From Capsaspora owczarzaki ATCC 30864 (Eukaryota; Opisthokonta; Filasterea), in NCBI RefSeq assembly GCF_000151315.2, contig NW_011887299.1, forward strand, positions 1,388,885-1,452,884: a stretch of 64,000 bases of DNA. Reading direction: 5' to 3'. The notes under the pieces are model-generated. The model saw nothing but the letters and a program-made list of their open reading frames with translations, made no database searches and was not told where the DNA came from. Both the position numbers and the translations under genes were made by a program. Positions 39,626 to 60,930 of the stretch are shown one piece after another; the stretch's first letter is position 1; each line of letters begins with the position of its first letter.

Positions 39626-40056
39626 GAGAATGAGAACTGAGAAACAAAAAAGAAGTGGGAGTAATGGATTGCTTTGATTTTGAAATCGAACAGGCAGTGG
39701 ATTGATGTGTGGCTGATTCTGAATGCGAGTCGGAGCTTTGGTTGAGGTTTCGCGACGAACACAATGACAAATCCCGACAACCAGAGTTTCTGAGATGAGT
39801 TGCACGTCAAATAATGAGTCAGCATCTCAGGGTTGAGCCAAGCCTTTTGTGGGCATTGATAGCGTAACAGTTGCTCAGCGGCATTGACACATCGGCAACA
39901 CAAGTCTCGTCAATGTATGCGATAAGTGGCATCCCAAGAACGGCCTACTTTACGAGCCAGCTGCAGGTGGTGAAATCAAGGAATGTATTGCCTTCTGAGA
40001 AGGAAATCGTTTATTGGTTGAAGAGGTTGGGTGGCGGACACACTCGTGGATTCATT

Positions 40057-40090
<34 letters not shown>

Positions 40091-40178
40091 TCAAAGGGAT
40101 GATGTAGACACAACAACAACAAAGGAATAAAGAACTGTCTCAATTCTTTTTGGGCTTGATCGGCTTTGTCGGGTTTGC
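39626..40178. other. Intergenic between EFTUD2 start and nuclease-kinase 3' end
   Basis: 553 bases with no coding signal. Includes an (AC)n run at 40062-40086. The part next to EFTUD2 should carry its promoter. Confidence 0.5.
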
Positions 40179-42528
40179 CTATTCTAAGAGGCTTTCGTCA
40201 ATGTCAAGTTTCGCGAGCATGCCTTTTCTGGCTTCGGCTTTGTCGGAGACCTTTTCCACATCGGACAAGTCGATCAGCACCGCATACAACGTGTCGTCGC
40301 CCATGATACGGTAGATACCGACGTGACGCCAGCGCACGTCTTTGTGTCGGTAGCCAAGCGAAGCCATGTGTTCAACTGCACGCGCGGCTGCAACCAGAAT
40401 GGGACGACGTTCCTCATCCTCGCAAAGCCGGACATGATCATCCTGAGGTATGGCATGTAAATGGCATCATTAACGCTGTGGGTCGCAAGGAAAGGATTTG
40501 CATTTAGCGTGTTTTTGTGGCGGGATCCCCAGATCTCGCGCCAAAGCGCCGCCTCTCCTGTTGCGGACAATGACGATGTGACGCGCGGATTGCGCACCTT
40601 CAGGACACAGACACCGTGGTTCAGTTTGGTGTACGGGCTCGCAAGCCATGCATGGCCGTCACGTCCGCGACCGAGGTCAACAAAGCAGTAAACGTTGGTC
40701 GGCTTTGGGCCTCCAAAAATGTACCCAGATCGAACGACCTTGTTGGAGAAGGTGTTGAAGTCCAACTGAACGCGGCCATGCGTTCTGGTCTGTGTAAGCT
40801 GGTTGTTACTGTAGAGTAGGCACGAGGAGCTTTCACCGAAATGAGGGTGGAAGCGCAGTTGCGACAGGTGATAGGCCTTGAAAATGACGTTCTGCAACAC
40901 GTTGACGAGGTCGGGATCGTTCCACTTGAACACGCGCGTGCGGATGAGGCGGCGCGTCGCTTCGCCTTGTTGAAACACCTTCGCTGAAGTTGTTGCTGGT
41001 TTGTACACGTCGCCAAACGTGGGAACATCTTTGAGCGATGGCCACTGCGCGTCTGTCGTGGCGGTTGCTCGTCTCTCGAGTTCAAGAATGATCTTCTTGA
41101 ACTCGCCGACGTCCGAAACAGTCGCGCACTCGGTCGTGCAGGAGGGAGTGTCTTGAAGGTGTTGTTCCATGTCGTCGGCGAGCCAGTAAACTGCCCACTC
41201 GTGGTACGTCGTGAGGATGCCAAAGTACGGCACCATGCCCAAGTCCTTGTGAAACGAGCGCAGGTAGTCGTACAGCTGGCCTTGCAGGTGCCCGAGGGTT
41301 GTATTGTGCTTGACAGCATCCGGATCGGGGTTGTTGTCCGGCACTTCGCGGGGCTCCAAATCCCCACCTTTGTAGACATACATGCCTTTGACCCGGTGGG
41401 TCGTCGGGCACTTGACTTCAACCACGAGTAGCGGCTGTCCGTTCATGGTTGTGATGACAAAATTCGGTCGGATGGCAGGTGCCGAAGCGGCAGTCGCAGG
41501 GGCAGGAGACCCTGTCGTGCGCTTGCTTGCCCTTCTTTTGGCTCGTAACAGATGGAGCAGGCGACGAAGAGGCGGATGAAGGATCAGCAGATGCCGGTTG
41601 CCTGCCTTTCCCTGCGCGAACGGCAGCAGCGTCCGACGGAGCAGCGTCTGATGTAGCAGCGGATGAAGGAGTATCAGATGAGGCAGCGTCGTCAGCTGTT
41701 GTTGTCGAAGGATGAGGCCATTCTGCCCGCATTTTGATAGGTAAAACAAGACTCAAATTGATGGTTTTCAGAGTCGAGTGCACGTCAAGATGCACAGATG
41801 CCTCAGAGTTCGCATGGCCACACTCTGCAAATGTCGGCCGCTCGGCAAGGTTGAGCTCAAAGCACCCAAATGGTTCGGCGGCCTGCTCACACGTGGCTGG
41901 TTTATGGTCCTTGCTTGCATGTGGATGCATTAACTTGGCCGCAATCATTGGTTGGAGTGACTCGGCCAGGCGGGCTTTAAGGTGGGCTGTAACGGAGGGA
42001 GAAGCGGCAAATCAACAGGTTAGTTTTTGGACTTCTCAGCTGTTTTTGGCGCCTTTTTTTCTTCTTCTTTTTTTTTTCTTTTTTTGTTAAAAAAAATGTC
42101 TTGGCCAAGCGCGAGTTCGTACCTTCAACCTCCTTGCGGTAGGTTTTGACGGGTCTCTGAATGGAATCGAGACAAAACTGGGCTGACATCGGGGTCAGGG
42201 TGGGAAACATGGTCAACGCGTAGTCGATATAGTCGTTCACCACTCCAACCGCGGTGTAAAGCGGCTTGACCTTCTCGACGACGCCCTCGACATCTGTCTT
42301 CACCTCCTTGAGTGAGAGGTTGGCCACAGCTTTAGCCAGCTCATCGTACTTGCGCATGACATCCGCAGGGTCGAGCGGCGGAGGCGCAGGCTTGGCAGGG
42401 CGCAGTGCAAGCGAGAAAGACTCGAAGCGTTTCAAGAAGTCGTCCTCCTCGGAGGCAGCAGACGAGTCAGACGGAGATAAGCCAGCCGCTGCAGCTGCGG
42501 GGTGTGCCGAGTTGGAACTGGAGGCCAT
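40179..42528 (-). CDS. Crinkler-like PD-(D/E)XK nuclease plus kinase-like protein
   Basis: Probable nuclease-kinase fusion of the kind found with Crinkler effectors and related eukaryotic genes. The start is at 42528, with a first exon to about 42120 (helical, LKRFESFSLALRP) spliced to one starting near 41988 (AHLKARLAESLQPMIAAKL). A Ser/Ala-rich linker leads to a restriction-nuclease-like core, QPLLVVEVKCP, followed by LGHLQGQLYDYLRSFHKDLG and VPYFGILTTYHEWAVYW. The C-terminal part is kinase-like: HGVCVLKVRNPR (Lys strand), EAALWREIW, GYRHKDVRWRHV (catalytic loop) and YAVLIDLSDVEK (DFG equivalent). Coding signal runs through three frames, so beyond the clear intron there are about two frame changes. 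They may be unrecognised introns, or the gene may be broken; I cannot tell. Activity and target are unknown. Confidence 0.6.
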
Positions 42529-44157
42529 CTGAAGGGAGAAGAGGGAAAATGAGAAAAAAAAAACGAAGAACAAAACGAGAAAACAAAAAATGCGAAACAA
42601 CACCGATTGAAACAAGCTCGAAACGAAACTGCATAAATTCTTGGAGATGAACGCAAGCAGCATGGTAGAAAATCAAAGTTGTTGATGCGCCTCCTGGTGA
42701 GAAAGAAAGAGCGCAAGGAATCCTGCCCTCATTTCCGCAGTGACGTACCGAATGACACGCACAAATCAAAGAAGGTAAGAAAGCTCCTCAGACCCGGCAT
42801 GAAACGAGAATAGTGTAATTTAAGGGATAGATCTACAGTACAGACATCGCTGTCATTTATCCTGCCGGTCGCCGCTCCCACCTAGGGCGGGACGGAATGC
42901 CCGCCCCCCTTCTCGCTGTTTTTGATTTTTCAGAATCGATGACTCAGGTTTTTTTGTTCTGCGGTTCGGCCATTTTGTTTGGAGAGGCTTGTCGGCCGAT
43001 GCAGCTCATGAAGGTCGACAAAAGCACGGCCTCAGCCCCTGTGTTGCTGATAACCTTGCTGCTGTACGTGCGTGGTATCGAGGGCGGGATCCAAAGATTT
43101 GATAATCGAAATGGGACTTTAAATACCGGTGCTGGTTGCCGCCCAAATCCGCGCTCTTGCCTTTGCCGTCGCCCTGCGCTCCCTCAAACACGCAAGCTGG
43201 GACGTGAGGATTTATAGAGCGGATTTGTTGCCAGGTGTCGGGCGCAGCGCAGGTTTGACGGATGTACAAAAACAAAACAAAACCAACAAGAACCCGCAAA
43301 AACAACGGACCAGTTCGACCGAACCCCCCTCTTCTGAAACCGCCGGGATCGGACGATACCTCAAGAATTTTTGGTAGGAACAAGCCACAACGTGGTTGCA
43401 GAGCTGGAATCAGCGGCACAGTGGGTGCATGGACGTGACGACCAGCCGTGCGAACAATGCAATGTTCAATGGCATGGCGCACCTTGGAAACAGCCGAGCA
43501 CAAAAGAACGCGAACAAAAAAAAAATAATAATAATAAAAAATAAAATAAAATCGTGTGAAACGCAGAGAAGCAAACGATGGCACTGCGCTGTGGTGACAC
43601 AGACAAGCAAATGTCGCTTGAAAGGAAATAAGCTTGCCATTGAAATCGCGGTTTTGTTTGCGAACTGGGTGGGATGGCATTTTTTGTGGGAAACGAACCG
43701 CGTCTTCAAAGAACCCGCTGCTGTCAGATCTTTGAGTTCTTTTTGCAAACAAAAGCCAAACAAAACAAAAAAAACAAAAACCGCAAACCCACCACAGTCG
43801 ACAACCAACACTCAACGCACGCAAGCAGAGCAGGGGAGCGGGGGAGGGGGGGGGAAAAGGGTTGATGTCAAGAAGGCTCGACATCTGGAAGCGCCCCTTT
43901 CGTTCGTTCGTTCGTTCTGCTCTGCTTTTGTTTTATTATTATTATTTCGATTGCGCCTCAGTCTTATTTCATTTTCGATTACCGTTCGTTTGCATTTTCG
44001 TGCTGGACGTACAAAAGAAACCAGTCATCCATTCACACCTTCTTATTATTTTTAGTCTGCCTCTATCGCACATCGCCGTTCGGTCACTTCCCTCTCGTCT
44101 TCCGTCGCGGTCTTCCCTTCAAGTGTCTCTTGCTGTTTGCATTTCAAACTCAAGAAG

Positions 44158-44195
<38 letters not shown>

Positions 44196-44376
44196 ACTCA
44201 CTGGGCTTTGTCCGACCTCAACGCAACAGACGTTAACGAAACAAATCCCGCCCTTTTTTTTTTTTTTTTCATTTCAAAAAGATCAAAATCCCTTTTTTTT
44301 TTTGAAATCTTTTTGGCAGAACCTACTTTTTTTTTTCTTTTTTTTTTTTTTCTTTCGGTCATTTTCCTTCTCAACA
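42529..44376. other. Gene-poor 1.8-kb stretch
   Basis: Between the divergent nuclease-kinase and cyclin genes. 42770-43250 is GC-richer, with AT-rich elements resembling promoter boxes on the minus strand (CTATAAATCC at about 43213, ATTTAAAG at about 43120) but no convincing coding region. A long minus-strand open frame (43006-43884) passes through poly-pyrimidine DNA and does not look like protein. 43367-43380 contains GAATTTTTGGTAGG, which resembles an Sm-protein site, without recognisable snRNA sequence around it. 43930-44376 is the T-rich cyclin leader. Confidence 0.5.
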
Positions 44377-46790
44377 ATGAGCGTCCTGACACAGTCTCGC
44401 GAGCAGCAGCTCGTCGATTTTGCGGCCACCATGGTCGAGCAACAGCAGCAGCAGCAGCATCTTCAGCGACCGTCCGCAGCAGCAGGAGCAGCATCACTGC
44501 TCGATTCGGCACAGCAGCGACGGGAGCGGCGATTCAGTGGCGCATGTGCCCCTCCCTCGTCGTCGCTGGCGACCTCGCAAGCACAGCAGCGCGCCATCCT
44601 CATGCGGCTGGGCGTCTTTCTCAGCGAATTCCGCTTTGAGCTGCGGCGGCGCCCGTCGTCCATGCTCCTCGGCAAGGTCAACGAACCGCAGGTGATTGAA
44701 GAACCGCTGACCGTGCCCCGCGACCTTGTCGGTGAGTCTTTTTGCTGTCTCCTACTGCGCTTGCCATCTCCCCAACCCTCACCCCCCACCACCACCACCA
44801 CCACCATCCTCTCTCTCCCTCTGTGTTTGGGTGTCCTTCTCTCGCTCTGTCCCCTGCTGCTGCTGTTCCTTTTTTTTTTCTTTCCTTGGTGAATTTTCCA
44901 CGAGGTTTACATTCTCGCTGACAAAGAAGCGGGTTTTTTTATTTGTATTGTCTGTTGGATCACCAAACCAACAATACCTGAATCTCTTGTTGAATGGAGT
45001 GTATTTAGCAAGTGTTGGTGCCTGTGTGTGTGTAGTTCCAGGACGAGACGCATGATGGGGACACACGAGAAAAAGCCATGAGGTGAAACAGCGCTGAGAA
45101 TGCAATCATGCGAACATCCGTCCTTCGCTGTCTCTCTTGTCGCGTCTCTCTCTCTCCCTCCCTCTCTCCCTCCAAGTCCACCCCCACCTCCACCTCCTCT
45201 TCCTCCTTTGACGCTGATGCTGCTCCTGCTTTCTTTCAGCTCAACGATCTCGCACGATTTTTCATTTTATGGAGGTTTTTTTTATTGTTTTTATTTCCTA
45301 TGACTTTGATTTGATTCCATCAGGAGCATCATCGGCCAGATTTTCCTTTCGTGGAACGACCGATATTTTTCCTTTTTGGCTTTTTGGCTTTTGGGCTATT
45401 TGGCTATTTGGCTTTTTGTGCACTTTTCGACAATATCTCGTTTGTGCTGAGTTTTCAAAGTGCTTTTCTGTGTGGGGTTTGGTATTGCGATGGAGGGAGG
45501 AAAGCGACGGGGAAACAAAGAAAAAAAAAAAAAAACAGCGGCGAAAAATCCCGAATCAAAAATAAACAAAAAAAAAAAAGCGCGGGAAAGTTGATCAAGA
45601 TTGCAAAAACTATGTATCAGCAATCAACAATCGACCGTGTTGGGTTATCGGCAAAAACACGGTGATTGATGAACAACAGACGTGGTTGGTTGCTGTTTGT
45701 TGTTTGTTGTTTGTTGAACAATGATGAGGGGAGAAGTTGAGCAACGTCCGAGAGTCACGTTCGTGTTCAACAAGTGCGAGACAAATAGGGCTTGGCTTGC
45801 GAAACATTGAGAGGAGCGGTAGTCGAAAAAAAAAAAGTGAAAAAAGGTGAAAAAAAAGTGAAATTCGCAATAACAAAAACAAACACACACAAACAAAAAC
45901 AAACACAAAATTCTTTGTTTGACAATCAAAACAAAACAACGGCAAAAAAACAAAAAAAAAAAAAAAAAAAAAAAACGTGCTGATTTCGAATCTTACAACA
46001 ACAATCAAGATCATGGAGCAAATCAACTCACACCAACATGCTCTTTCGCTTTTGTGTTGTTGTAGGCCCCGTGTCGGACATTGTCGCAAGCTTTATCGAC
46101 GCTGGAAACGCGACCGCATTGATGCACAAACGCGCCGCAGAAGAATCAGAACAACACCAAGACGAGCAGCCATCCGAGCAAGCGCAGCTGCTGGAGTCAC
46201 CACCGAGCAGCCCACCACTCGTCGCATCGGACTCTGAAGACGAGGCAATCCCAGAGCTGTCGGTCTTTATTCGCGGTGTTTTGCGGCGGTCGAACGTCTC
46301 GTTCGCCTCCGTGCTCGTGGCCATCATTTACATGTTCCGAATCCAAGGCGATGCAGCTGTCGGGCGGACATCGACCACCGCGGCCGCACGGCGAGCAGCC
46401 AACATGACCAAGTCTGGGCTGGCGCGTGGAGGCCCGCAGCCGTTTGCGCGCTCGGCCTTCTTCCAGCACCCACACGAGCTCTTCATGGCCGCGCTCATCA
46501 CCGCCGAAAAGTACCTGTACGATGTCGGCACGGTTGGCCTCGACTATGACCTGCGATACTGGTCGCACGCGACCAAGTTCTACACTGTCGGCGAGCTGGG
46601 CGACTTTGAGATGGCCATTCTTGCAGAGCTTGACTACTCGTGCACAGTGGCAGACAGCGAGTTCGAGTCCTCGCTCAACTTCCTCAAGCGCTTTGTCGAG
46701 AGCCCGCAGACAGCGTCGGCCTTCATGTTGACGCCGCCGACCACTCCGCCCAACGTGTCGCCATGCCGCTCTCCCAATGTCTCGGACTAG
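44377..46790 (+). CDS. Pho80-like cyclin
   Basis: Cyclin of the PHO80/PCL/CNPPD1 type, partner of a Pho85/CDK5-like kinase. Exons 44377-44731 and 46066-46790, phase 1, 359 residues. After a Gln/Ala-rich N-terminus and an acidic linker the cyclin box reads PELSVFIRGVLRRSNVSFAS, VLVAIIYMFRIQG, HELFMAALITAEKYLYDVGT, DYDLRYWSHATKFYTVGELG and DFEMAILAELDYSC, the usual order of helices in this group. A Ser/Thr-Pro-rich tail (LTPPTTPPNVSPCRSPNVSD) offers several CDK-type sites. The 1.33-kb intron is long for the window and contains poly-A/T tracts but no gene I could see. The leader is T-rich with AACA before the ATG. Confidence 0.82.
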
Positions 46791-47071
46791 ACAAGAACAA
46801 TTCGTTCTTTTCGCCTGTGTGTACTGTACCTGCCGCTTCTTCGATTTTCCCGCTTCATGGTTTTTTGATTGTTTTATTGGGGTTTTTTTTTTCCTTTCCT
46901 TGTACTTGTACTCTTATTCGCTAATTATCCCCCCCCCCCTGTGCGTTTTCCAAGCCAGTTGTGAAATACATTGATTTTACTCATTCCTTGTCTTAGTTTT
47001 GAGATTCACTCTTTTTTTTTTTTTTTTTTTTTTTCTTTTTTTTTCTTCTTTTTTTTTTTTCGTTTCACACC

Positions 47072-56293
<9,222 letters not shown>

Positions 56294-56653
56294 ACGCGCG
56301 ATCATTTGGGTTGCTTTTTGACTTGTTGTTGTCGTTTTCGGGGTTTTTTTTTCTTGCACTGCTGGATTGTTTTGTCTTGTGTTGCTTTGTGTGTGTATGT
56401 GGGGGTTGTTCTTGGTTTGCTTTGCTGTTTGTCTCAATGTAAAGTCTCTCTGCGCATTCGCTTGGATGCCCTGGATGGCTCTCGTTTCTCTTTCTCTCGC
56501 TCCTTCTACTGTGTCGTGCTTTGTCAGAAACGCTCAAACAATAGATGCAGTGTATTCAAAAAAAGTAGCAGCCACAATTCAACAAGAACGACAACAACAA
56601 ATGGTTCATCAAAAATCAGTTCAACGACAAAAGTTCATCAAAAATCAGTTGTT
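56294..56653. other. 3' intergenic between convergent genes
   Basis: 360 bases between the PARP and threonine dehydratase stop codons. T-rich on the PARP side, with a repeated CATCAAAAATCAGTT word near 56605 and 56636. No gene seen. Confidence 0.55.
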
Positions 56654-58793
56654 TTACAGCAACAAGGCATTGTTGGTATCGTGAAGAGTGCCCCAGACAA
56701 GCGGATAACGCTCGGCCAGTCGCTGCCGCAAAATCTCAGCATGCTCCTGGTCGCGAGTCTCGACCACACAGCGCACTTGGACACTGAAAACGTCGGATTC
56801 AAGCCACGCCCGCTCGTGGAAGATATCCTTGATGCTGACACCAAGCTCGGTGAGAAGCGCTGCCAACTTGGCAATGCCGCCGGGGCGGTCTGAAACGACC
56901 ACCATGAATCGGCACAGGCGTCCGTCCGCTGCAAGACCGCGCTCGATGCAGCGGCCGAGCACTGTCGTGTCAATGTTGCCACCACAAAGTGGGACAACCA
57001 CCCGCTTGCCGCGGAGCTCGGGCATCAGTCCTTGCAGACACGCCGCCAGACCTGCCGCGCCGCCGCCCTCCACGACGACCTTTTCAAGCTCGACGAGGCG
57101 CAAAATAGCCAAGGCAATATACTTTTCGCTAACAGTGACCACCTTGTCGACGCGGTTGCGCGCGCAGTGGAAGGCGTTCGCGCCCACGCACGGCACGGCT
57201 AGACCGTCGGCGAGTGTGCTGCCAATCTCGATCGGCACGGGTTTCCCGGCCTTCAAAGCGGCAGTGTACGACGCAGCGCGCTCGGGTTCGACGCCCTAAA
57301 TAAAAAAATGAATAGACGGGGGTGGTGGATTTTTGGCGTTTGGGGGGGGACGTCGTTGAAGTGAGCAACTCATGCCCCTCATGCAATCCTCAATTCCCCT
57401 CCCCCTCACACACCACCAGAGTCCGAGGCAGCAAGCGCAACAACACTCACAATAACCATCACTTCAGGTCGGATTGTCTTGATGGCCAGCGCGACGCCAG
57501 CAATGAGGCCAGCACCGCCAATCGGAACGACGACAGCGTCAATGTTCTCCATCTCGTTGAGAATCTCCACACCCATCGTCCCTTGCCCAGCAATGATGTG
57601 GGGGTGGTCGTAGCCGTTCACGTAGGTGAGGTTGTGGGCCTTGGCGATCTGCATTGCCACGTCCTTGGACTCGCCAATGTGCTCGCCCTTGATGATGACT
57701 GTGGCGCCAAAGTTCTTGCACTTGGCGACCTTCATGAGCGGTGCGTGAATCGGCATGACGACCGTGACTGGGATTTTCAAGTCGTTGCCGTGGTACGCCA
57801 GCGCGAGTGCGTGATTCCCTGCGACACACGACAACCAAGTCAAGTCAGTCAGACTGAGTGCTCCAAATCAAACTATTTTTAAAAAAAATCCACATTGGTG
57901 GTGCCAATACAACTCCTTATGTTGCGCATCTGCATCCGGGAGAGAGACACGTACCTGCGGAAGCAGCAATGACTCCATTCCGTCGCTGTTCAGCGGAGAG
58001 CAACTTGAGTGCGTTTCGAGCGCCGCGCTCCTTGAAGCTGTGCACGACGATTCGTTCCATTCATCCAGCAATCCAAAAAGTGAATCAAAATCGCAAACCA
58101 AAGTGAGTTTTGTTTTGTTTGTTTGTTGTGAGGCGAGACCCCCAGGGGTTCATTGTGATACTGTGAGTGTGAGGAGAAGGGGAGCGCTTCAGTTTCAGTT
58201 CAAGCACACGGCTTCTTCTCCTTCTCGCTGTCCTGCTTTCATATTCGCAGTCTCTCCCAACTTGTGAAATGCAAGATGATTATTGAGCCAAAAGCGTGCC
58301 AAAGTGTGCCAAAGTGTGAGTGTGTCGGCGTCGCACACGTTGTACAAAACCAAGATTGAAGCGCCTGTTGTATGTATGGGGTTATCGTTGGTTTTTTTTT
58401 TTTTTTTTTGGTTTTTTTTTTTTTTTTTTTGTATGGGATTTCCATTACGTTTTGTTGTTCGCTTCGCTGTTGCTCGTTCTCCGTTGTCGCCTGCGTTGCT
58501 TGCTGATCGTCGTTCGTTTACCTTCCTGTCTGGAGCAGAAAGTCCTTCTTGAACCAGATCTCCATGCCAGTCATTGCGACCATGCCGTCGTGTGACTTGT
58601 CGAGCGCCGTCCGCGGGATTTTGTCACGGATGCGAAACGCCGCCGTGCTCACGTCCTCAAACGCGACGTGCTCGACCTGCTGCTGCCACTGCTGTTGCTC
58701 TTGGACCTGCTGCTGCTGCTGCTGCTGCTGCTGCAAGCCGTGGTCAGATCCAGCGGCGGCCGCTGATGCCGATGAGGATGAATCGTCAGACAT
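56654..58793 (-). CDS. Threonine/serine dehydratase with ACT domain
   Basis: Pyridoxal-phosphate L-threonine ammonia-lyase giving 2-oxobutanoate and ammonia. Exons: 58793-58522, 58037-57955, 57818-57451, 57295-56654; phases 2/1/0, 454 residues. The Schiff-base lysine is in SFKERGARNAL, formed across the first splice junction. Phosphate/cofactor motifs: SAGNHALALAYHG, MPIHAPLMKVAKC, IIAGQGTMGVEIL, VVVPIGGAGLIAGVALAIK (Gly loop) and VVVPLCGGNID. One ACT domain ends the protein (RFMVVVSDRPGGIAKLAALL), as in catabolic TdcB/CHA1-related enzymes, not the two regulatory domains of biosynthetic IlvA, so ligand control through a single ACT is likely. The N-terminus has a poly-Gln stretch from CAG repeats (58690-58735) before the enzyme core. 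No presequence, so probably cytosolic. Confidence 0.92.
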
Positions 58794-59178
58794 TTTGGTT
58801 TGAATTGTATGATAACAAATAAAAAAAATAATAATAATAAAAAATAAAAATAAAGGAGAACTGATCTTGTTTTCTCAGCTGTCAAAGTAAACAGTAACTC
58901 AGAAAAGGGGCAACATAGGATTTTTAGTCGTTTTGAAGGAAAAAAAAACCCGCCGGAGGTGGATACGCGAAGCGCGCAACGCAGGGACGGAACCGAATGT
59001 TTCTGCTTGCAAAAGCTCTCCTGACAGTCTCAGACAACCCAAAATGGAATTGCTCGGACATTTCGCTTCGTGCTACAGTATGTTTGTGTTTTTTTTTTTA
59101 ATTGCTCGAATTGTTCTCAGAATACAAGGCTCAGTCTTGCATTTTGTCACTTGAAAACATCATCCTCGCCTTCCCGAC
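58794..59178. promoter_or_regulatory. Divergent intergenic region, dehydratase / C5orf22 homologue
   Basis: 385 bases between divergent starts; AT-rich next to the dehydratase (AATAATAATAATAAAA at about 58827) and T-rich next to the other gene. A short open frame at 59044 is not continued by a splice to the downstream gene. Presumed shared promoter. Confidence 0.45.
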
Positions 59179-60780
59179 ATGTCCGCCGGGCCCAGCAAGC
59201 GCACTCGTCGCCAGCCTGGCGCGGTGGACGCAGTCGTTGTCGACGCCCACGATCGAGCGCTGGTGCATTGGCACAACGCCATCCGCGCAAGACAGCTGCC
59301 GCTCAGCAAGATTGGACTCGTACACTTTGATTCACGTAAACATCCACGAACGGGTTTTTCTGAGATTTTGGGTGCTGGTGTTTTTTTTTCTTTTTGCTTC
59401 GTGACCCATCTTGCACCCACTTCACCTTCTTTGAAAAACTGACAGATCCAGACCTCGGAATTCCGGATCATCTCCAAGCTGCCACCGTGTTCAAGCCAGA
59501 CGAGTTGTACCAGCAGATCGACATTGCTGAATTCATCTTGCCGGCAGTCTTTGCTGGTCACGTCTCGGTTTGTTTAATGCTGTGTGAAGCTGAGGAGTGG
59601 CAATGGATGTCTTGAACACCATCTGGAACGAGCTGACTTTTTTGTGTTGTCGGCTACCATCACAACAACAGCACATGCTGTGGATTCGTCCGCCTTGGGC
59701 AAGGCAGATCGCAGATGGCAAATATACAATTACCGTTGGCCGCGAGCTGATATCTGGACTTGTCAAAGTGCATTGTGGCGAACAGCTGCTTCCTTACTTT
59801 GTGGACGACGGAGCAGCTGTCGAGCGGCTTGAGGCACTCGATGGCCCCTCCTGCAAGACGCTGGCTCTGTGTGTTGCTGCGCTGCCGCTGGTGCCAGCTC
59901 AGCATGCATTTCTGTCCGACGCGTCCGTATCGACGTGGATTTTGGACATTGACCTCGACTACTTTTCCACCACCAACCCTTGGCTGCAGGAATTGGCATT
60001 TCGGAGACCAGCATCGCTCAATGGGGATTTGCGAGTTCTCTCCAGCGTGTTTCTGAACGCAGTGTGGCATGCAGATTTAATCTCTGAGGCGGCTCTCCCA
60101 CCCGGAGTCGATTCTGCCATCTGCGTCGCAATATCGGAAACGCCATTGGTCGATAGTGAATCCATCCGTTCGACTGCAGCCTACTTTGACTACCGACGGA
60201 AATTGGCGTCGCTATTGCAGCTGTTGTGTAGGCTGCCCTCAAGATCAAACAGTGTCGCAGGACAGACGCCGCCAGACAGCGAGGTCTCGTGGCTGACATT
60301 CCACGACAATCAAGACAGATTTGTCGCAGCTGGTAGTGAGCTTCTCGGGTCGTATCTGCACCAAACCCATGGTCCTGGTGTATTGCTGGTGTATTGCGGT
60401 CGTTTCACGAGCTGTTGCAAAACGTGCACCAGCAGCACCAACAGCAACAAATGGAGCAACAGAAACTCGAGACGGTTCACAAGGACCGTTGGCCCTCCTT
60501 CTCAGTTGACGACCTCGTCCAAACGGGACTGTTGCTCGTGCACCCGCATGTTTGCATGCAGCAAACGGCACTGTCGCAGGCGGTTTCTCAAGTTACGCAC
60601 ATGTTGGCGGCTGCACGGTCAAACGGGATGCAACTCCCGGCTTTCATCACGATCGCCACTTCCACGACCGACGGGCACACGCCTGCCAGTCAGGCATCAG
60701 AAATTGAGCAACTCGTTCGTCGTGGCATAACTGCGGGGCTACCCGGTGTGGCATTGTCCTGGATCAACGACACTTTGTAG
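59179..60780 (+). CDS. C5orf22: C5orf22/UPF0489-family protein
   Basis: Conserved eukaryotic protein of unknown reaction, related in fold prediction to arginase/deacetylase-like enzymes because of its His/Asp motifs. Exons: 59179-59335, 59446-59567, 59672 onward. Family motifs: DAVVVDAHDRALVHWHNAI, LVHFDSHPDLGIPDHL (FDSHPD, junction-formed), AEFILPAVFAGHVSHMLW and WILDIDLDYFSTTNPW (DIDLDYFS). The C-terminal block PAFITIATSTTDGHTP matches the human end but lies in another frame from the third exon. At 60376-60397 an 11-base unit TGGTGTATTGC is present twice in tandem; with one copy the frame reads straight through (HGPGVLRSFHELLQ). Alternatively a 44-base intron, 60389-60432, would restore the frame and give 447 residues. 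Confidence 0.82.
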
Positions 60781-60930
60781 TTTTGGCGTCCTTGTCGCAC
60801 AGGTTGTTATTTTGTCGATTGTCGATGATGTTTGGTTTTTTCTTTTCCTGTTATTATTATTATTATTACGTGTCAGATTACTTGTCAAATTCACTCAAAC
60901 TCACTCCTCTTTCACATAGTCGTCGTCGCC

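Noticed and set aside
43006-43884. 292-residue minus-strand open frame
   Set aside because: Passes through poly-pyrimidine DNA with Phe/Tyr runs, no recognisable domain and no start context; more like promoter/leader DNA.
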